From a virus: a stretch of DNA of 53,619 nt. Shown here piece by piece: positions 50,230 to 53,619 of the stretch. Below the pieces are notes generated by a model. That model made no database searches and was not told the DNA's origin. It saw only the letters and a list, made by a program, of their open reading frames with translations. Each line of letters opens with the position of its first letter. Positions within the stretch are counted from its first letter, which is position 1. The stretch is from positions 1-53,619 of IMG/VR virus record IMGVR_UViG_3300042559_002371. One strand, 5' to 3'. The translations under genes and the position numbers were made by a program.

Positions 50230-51447
50230 TTATGCAGACCTAGACACTGATAAAACGCTTATATCCCTTCTTGGGTTGTAACCATCGCCAACTACCAAAG
50301 TTAGAACTCCTGGAGGCGACTCAAGACCATGACGGTCCCTAAACCACGCACTTCCGGGGTCAGTTGTTGGGGCTTGAAGCCATAGACGGTTACCTATATC
50401 CATACTCTTAAATGAGTGATAATGCCCAGAAATCCACACATCACAAGCGCCTAAAGGTGTTTGACCAGCGCTTTGCTCAGACAAATACTTGACCACATCT
50501 CTTCCTGTCTGGTGCCCATGGAAAAGTCCAAGCATCACACCAGAAACATTGACTGCCAAAGTCTGATGTTGTTTTTCAGGGAATCTAAATTCCACATGAG
50601 ATAAGTTTTCATTCTCTGCGCAAGCGTCTTGTACAGCACTAGCAATTTCAACATTCCATCCATCTGACGGGTCAGCAGAAACCTGACGAGTTACCTCGTC
50701 GTGATTACCATTGACTACTGGCACAACAATGCGTTCTGCAAATGGAGCAAAAGCTTTAATTTGAGCTAAAAGAAGACGTCTAGCAACTCTAGTTTGTTCT
50801 GTAAGCCCTAAATCAGAGGCTGCAAGTCCTTGAAGCTTTCCATTCTGGCTTACATTTCCCTCAACATGGTCGCCTGGAAGTGGGATCACAACGGTTCCAA
50901 TTGACCTACCAATTTTTCTGAGTTCGTGGAGTCTATGAACTCCCATCTCCGTCAAAGTTAAAAGTCTTGAGACTGTTGAATCCGTCCCTATGTCCCCCTG
51001 CTTTTTACCAATTTGTTGGTCGCTTGGAGCAAATATGTATGACAAATCTCCTGTAATTTTTTGAGAGACTTTTGAAGGTCGCCATTTTGAAACTTCTTGT
51101 AATAATTTTTCTAAATCAAAATCAAGTTCTGAATTACGATGTGCAACTGTAGGAACTAAACTTGCTCGAAAAGCTTCAAGCCAGTCACCTTTATGATTTT
51201 GCCATCTAGATTTTCTTATTGCCGTGATTGTCCAATCATCTGGACTTAAATCAAATTCTTTTAATAATTCAGTGCCATCAGGACTATTTCCTGCTGGTCT
51301 AGGAGTGGAGACAAAATAACCTTCACCCTTTTCTGGGTCTATCTCGAGGCGAGGTCTCCAAGACTCAGGGGTATTAGTCGCTCTTATATCCGAACCGCTG
51401 GGGCCAGGAGAAATTAGCTCGGTCAGCTTGTCGGTTAAAGACGACAT
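50230..51447 (-). CDS. Calcineurin-like metallophosphoesterase
   Basis: The 405-residue protein carries a dinuclear phosphoesterase core: SDQQIG (143-145) at motif I, PGDHVEG (GD 192-193), VNGNHDE (247-250), LFHGH (310-312) and SGHYH (341-344). In motif I the usual D-x-H is D-x-Q, which removes one standard metal ligand. Residues 1-130 are an extra N-terminal region, including LSPDDWTITAIRKSRWQN. Actinophages often encode such proteins; proposed substrates are nucleic acid ends or nucleotides, and none is certain. Its start overlaps the HTH gene by one base (TAATG). Confidence 0.85.
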   Translation of the reverse strand: MSSLTDKLTELISPGPSGSDIRATNTPESWRPRLEIDPEKGEGYFVSTPRPAGNSPDGTELLKEFDLSPDDWTITAIRKSRWQNHKGDWLEAFRASLVPTVAHRNSELDFDLEKLLQEVSKWRPSKVSQKITGDLSYIFAPSDQQIGKKQGDIGTDSTVSRLLTLTEMGVHRLHELRKIGRSIGTVVIPLPGDHVEGNVSQNGKLQGLAASDLGLTEQTRVARRLLLAQIKAFAPFAERIVVPVVNGNHDEVTRQVSADPSDGWNVEIASAVQDACAENENLSHVEFRFPEKQHQTLAVNVSGVMLGLFHGHQTGRDVVKYLSEQSAGQTPLGACDVWISGHYHSFKSMDIGNRLWLQAPTTDPGSAWFRDRHGLESPPGVLTLVVGDGYNPRRDISVLSVSRSA

Positions 51448-51722
51448 TAGTTCTCCTTATGTGCCAAGTCTCGACTGGTGTAACAGCGACACTGTTTACG
51501 TCGATGAAGTGTGATAGAAGCAAATGCAATTTCATATCCTTCCTCAAGAAGGATTTTGTGTACTTGTCTATTTGAGACTGTTCCAGATACGGAACGAGTA
51601 GAAAATATAATTTCCAAGGCTTCTTTATCTTCGCCTTGCAGCTGTGTTAAAAGCTTGCCAACACCGCAAGGGAGGCCTGGTTGGCTACGAGTCGCACTCT
51701 TTAATTTCTCAGCTAAACTCAT
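51447..51722 (-). CDS. Small helix-turn-helix protein
   Basis: The 91-residue protein has a C-terminal helix-turn-helix pattern (VSNRQVHKILLEEGYEIAFASITLHRR) followed by CRCYTSRD. The order helix, turn, then HRR..C.C is one I associate with small DNA-binding proteins of actinophages, some annotated as regulators or terminase small subunit-like. AGGAGG-type SD lies upstream. A palindrome stands 27 bases before the start and could be its own operator. Function is inferred from the fold only. Confidence 0.62.
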   Translation of the reverse strand: MSLAEKLKSATRSQPGLPCGVGKLLTQLQGEDKEALEIIFSTRSVSGTVSNRQVHKILLEEGYEIAFASITLHRRKQCRCYTSRDLAHKEN

Positions 51723-51748
51723 GCTAATCCTCCAGTTTTATTGTCTAT

Positions 51749-51777
51749 AGAGTTACCGTAAACCTTACAGTTACTCT
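51749..51777. promoter_or_regulatory. Palindrome, possible operator
   Basis: Arms AGAGTTACCGTAA and TTACAGTTACTCT are inverted copies (11 of 13 positions, one of the differences a G-T wobble) around ACC. The site lies between the membrane protein gene and the HTH gene, just upstream of the latter. It could bind a dimeric regulator or form an RNA hairpin. No T-run follows on either strand. Confidence 0.5.
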
Positions 51778-51860
51778 ACGCATCAGGATAGCAGTCAAGA
51801 TATAAAAATGAAATAATTATGTACTTTCGGCGTGTCATAAATATCGCCAAAAAAGTGTTT

Positions 51861-52259
51861 CTAAGAAGAGCTAGACTTACGGCTCTTTCGCTTCACAGGT
51901 GGTTCAGCCATTGGCACAGTGTCTGGAATTACTACTGACTGAGCTAGGACTTTTATCAACAAGTCCTTGGTTTCTAAGTTATCTTTATGCATCTCGGTGA
52001 GCTGCTCTTCTAGCTTATTGGCTTTTCGTGCCACATCTGCTAGACTGAGCCCTCCATTTGCGGAAGGATGGATTGGCTGCGTAGCCACTTCTATCTCTTC
52101 GCGAATGATTCGACGGAGTAGCTTTAACCAAAACCTAGTTACCGCAAAGAAAGCGCCTGTAAGGGTAATCAAAAAGACTAGAATTGCTGAGACATCGCCG
52201 ATGTCTAAGAAATTTGGGGTACCTGGTTCCCACCATTCGCTGGCGAAGGGTATGGACAT
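51861..52259 (-). CDS. Single-pass membrane protein (DUF2746/holin-like)
   Basis: The 132-residue protein has one transmembrane segment at about 22-45 (VSAILVFLITLTGAFFAV), followed by a basic stretch (KLLRRIIREE), the element HPSANGGLSLADVARK, a coiled coil (KLEEQLTEMHKDNLE) and a Lys/Ser-rich tail. Small phage membrane proteins with N-G-G-x-S-L-x-D-x-V are common in actinophages (DUF2746-like). A holin or lysis-regulator role is possible, but no endolysin gene is nearby in this window. It is the first gene of the minus-strand run, opposite the divergent promoter. Confidence 0.62.
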   Translation of the reverse strand: MSIPFASEWWEPGTPNFLDIGDVSAILVFLITLTGAFFAVTRFWLKLLRRIIREEIEVATQPIHPSANGGLSLADVARKANKLEEQLTEMHKDNLETKDLLIKVLAQSVVIPDTVPMAEPPVKRKSRKSSSS

Positions 52260-52439
52260 TTGGGTACCGACTTCCGAAATAGGGAACTATAGACATAGTT
52301 TATAGTAAAACTTAGTTGGTTAGTTTTGCCTAGCCTTAAGCGGATTTGTTTTTTGCTACACGCTGGATAAAAATAGGATTTCCTCTTGACTCTTATTGTA
52401 GAGTTGGGATAACTTGGGTTTCATGACGACGGAGGTTTT
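52260..52439. other. Divergent intergenic region
   Basis: These 180 bases separate the minus-strand run from the plus-strand primase gene. The primase promoter is recognisable. For the minus strand there are TATAGT-like strings (complement of 52286-52291) and TATAAA-like strings (52299-52304), but no -35 partner that I would trust. No gene or RNA was found in it. Confidence 0.5.
52386..52415 (+). promoter_or_regulatory. Promoter of the primase gene
   Basis: TTGACT (52386-52391) and TAACTT (52410-52415) are 18 bases apart. Transcription would start near 52422, leaving a short leader with GGAGG at 52431-52435 before the ATG at 52440. The position in a divergent gap supports it. Confidence 0.55.
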
Positions 52440-53619
52440 ATGAGCGACGACTCCGCTGAGCGCCTTTCCAAAGGTGCAAGGTTCTATGCGAGTATTGGTT
52501 GGAATATTCATCCCTGCCACGGAATTATTGATGGTCGTTGTACATGTAGTAAACCCCACGGTGAACCAAAAGAAGTTGGTAAGCATCCAGCATTAAATGA
52601 GTGGAATGTTTTGTCCACAAGTAATGCCGAAACAGTAGACAAGTGGTGGACAGATAACCCTAACTACAACATTGGTGTTCACTGTCAAAAATCTGGATTT
52701 TTTGTAATTGATATTGACCCTCGTTCTGGTGGTCCAGATTCATTTATTAAATTTGAAGAATTAGTTGAAGGAGCACTTCCGCCAACAGTTGAAGCTTTGA
52801 CTGGTGTGTACACCAATGATCGTGGTGTTGCTACTCGTGGGCGTCACATTTTTTATCGTTGCGATGATTCAGAAGGACTTATCGGAAATCTTTCTAAGAT
52901 GGGTCTTAGTGGAATTGATATTAAGCACAACGGCTATGTTCTTATTAATCCAAGTAAGCACTTCTCTGGAGTTAGTTACGAATGGGTTGCTGGAAAAGCT
53001 CCATGGGAAATTGAAATGGCAGAAGCTCCAGAAGAGCTACTTGCTGCGCTTCGGAAAAGAACAAAGAGAACTAATTTCACTTTAGAGTCTGGCGATTGGG
53101 ACGATCTAGAGTATGAAAAAGTAGACATTTCTGGAATTCTTGAAAAAGGTATTGACGAAGGTGCTCGTGCTGTAGATGTTTACAAACTAGCTTGCGCTCT
53201 TGCAAATAAGTTTGGAACTGGTAAAGATGCCCGACGAATGATTGAGTCGGACATGATTCGATTTAATGCAACAAAAATTAGACCACCTCTACACATAGAC
53301 GGAACTAATGGTCTTCTACACCACGTACATAGAGCAATTGATTTTGTCGCCTCAAATCCAAAACTTGGATTCATTTCGCCAGAAACAGCTACATGGCAAA
53401 AAGAGCAAGCAGACCGCTTATCTAAGCAACAAAATGAACTCAAGCCTTTAACTGGAGTCGTCCAACCTGTTAAACAACCAACAATGTTTCCAATGGGCAC
53501 TGGTCCTATATCAAGTACAGTTATGGCTGGCATTGAAGATGGAGACTCCATCGAAGAGGCCACATCTCTAACTAACATCAATGTACCTAAGGACCCAGAT
53601 GCTCTACGAATCGAAGACG
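52440..53619 (+). CDS. Bifunctional primase-polymerase (Prim-Pol), partial at window end
   Basis: The frame is open from the ATG to the last base, 393 codons, so the C terminus is missing. Residues 15-190 are a Prim-Pol (AEP) domain: zinc-like C26, C34, C36 (GRCTCSKPHG), GKHP (48-51), catalytic FVIDIDPRSGG (Asp91, Asp93), GRHIFYR (135-140) and the Asp160-containing GIDIKHNGYVLINPSKH. Residues ~205-300 are helical (EKGIDEGARAVDVYKLACAL), as in the linker before a helicase. A DnaB- or SF3-type helicase domain may follow outside the window. It would prime phage DNA replication with the family A polymerase. Confidence 0.9.
   Translation, partial: MSDDSAERLSKGARFYASIGWNIHPCHGIIDGRCTCSKPHGEPKEVGKHPALNEWNVLSTSNAETVDKWWTDNPNYNIGVHCQKSGFFVIDIDPRSGGPDSFIKFEELVEGALPPTVEALTGVYTNDRGVATRGRHIFYRCDDSEGLIGNLSKMGLSGIDIKHNGYVLINPSKHFSGVSYEWVAGKAPWEIEMAEAPEELLAALRKRTKRTNFTLESGDWDDLEYEKVDISGILEKGIDEGARAVDVYKLACALANKFGTGKDARRMIESDMIRFNATKIRPPLHIDGTNGLLHHVHRAIDFVASNPKLGFISPETATWQKEQADRLSKQQNELKPLTGVVQPVKQPTMFPMGTGPISSTVMAGIEDGDSIEEATSLTNINVPKDPDALRIED

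Noticed and set aside
50206-50230. Short inverted repeat AGACAT/ATGTCT after the metallophosphoesterase gene as a terminator
   Set aside because: The stem is only six base pairs with no T-run on the minus strand, too weak to call.
53180-53581. Minus-strand frame at the right end of the window
   Set aside because: It lies fully opposite the Prim-Pol gene, whose motifs and continuous frame are clear.

Overview
The window is a piece of a tailed double-stranded DNA phage genome, most likely a siphovirus infecting an actinobacterium. A long tape measure protein followed by distal-tail and hub-like proteins gives the tail type. Two WhiB-family Fe-S proteins, a DUF6378-type protein, a Sak4-type recombinase, a short family A DNA polymerase and a HTH protein next to a metallophosphoesterase form a set typical of actinobacteriophages. 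The DNA is AT-leaning by eye, which suits a low-GC aquatic actinobacterium, but the host is an inference. No rRNA, tRNA, CRISPR array, integrase or insertion sequence was recognised.

Layout. Bases 1-9951 (+): end of a probable tail assembly chaperone, tape measure, Dit-like and hub-like tail proteins, and a tail fibre with decapeptide repeats and an S74 self-cleaving chaperone. Bases 9948-17322 (+): two unknown genes, then a tightly overlapped replication and recombination block of DNA polymerase, RuvC-like resolvase, SNF2 helicase, Cas4/RecB-like nuclease, Sak4 ATPase and ssDNA-binding protein, closed by a strong hairpin. Bases 17392-20998 (+): small accessory genes, including a possible glycosyltransferase and two WhiB-like proteins. 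Two of these genes (starts 19724 and 20447) look leaderless.

Bases 20991-52259 (-): one long run of genes on the opposite strand. It begins at 52.3 kb with a membrane protein, a HTH protein and a metallophosphoesterase. About 26 kb of fibre and adhesin genes follow: seven collagen-like proteins (one of about 1950 residues), a beta-propeller, two very large proteins with ALK/LTK-like glycine-rich domains, a subtilisin-like protease, a fibre ending in a cupredoxin-like domain, and a carbohydrate-binding-module-like protein. The run ends with a methyltransferase, a family 2 glycosyltransferase and a flavin-dependent halogenase of the tryptophan halogenase family. From 52440 (+) a divergent promoter drives a primase-polymerase gene that runs off the window.

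The unusual part is the adhesin cassette. It is very large for a siphovirus, is assembled from a few recurring modules (N-terminal anchors, GXY stalks, small inserted beta domains, C-terminal caps), contains long exact in-frame DNA repeats, and is followed on the same strand by three small-molecule or sugar modifying enzymes. Several of its large proteins resemble cyanophage structural proteins rather than typical actinophage ones. A virion or host-surface tailoring module is a reasonable hypothesis, but it is not shown by the sequence alone.
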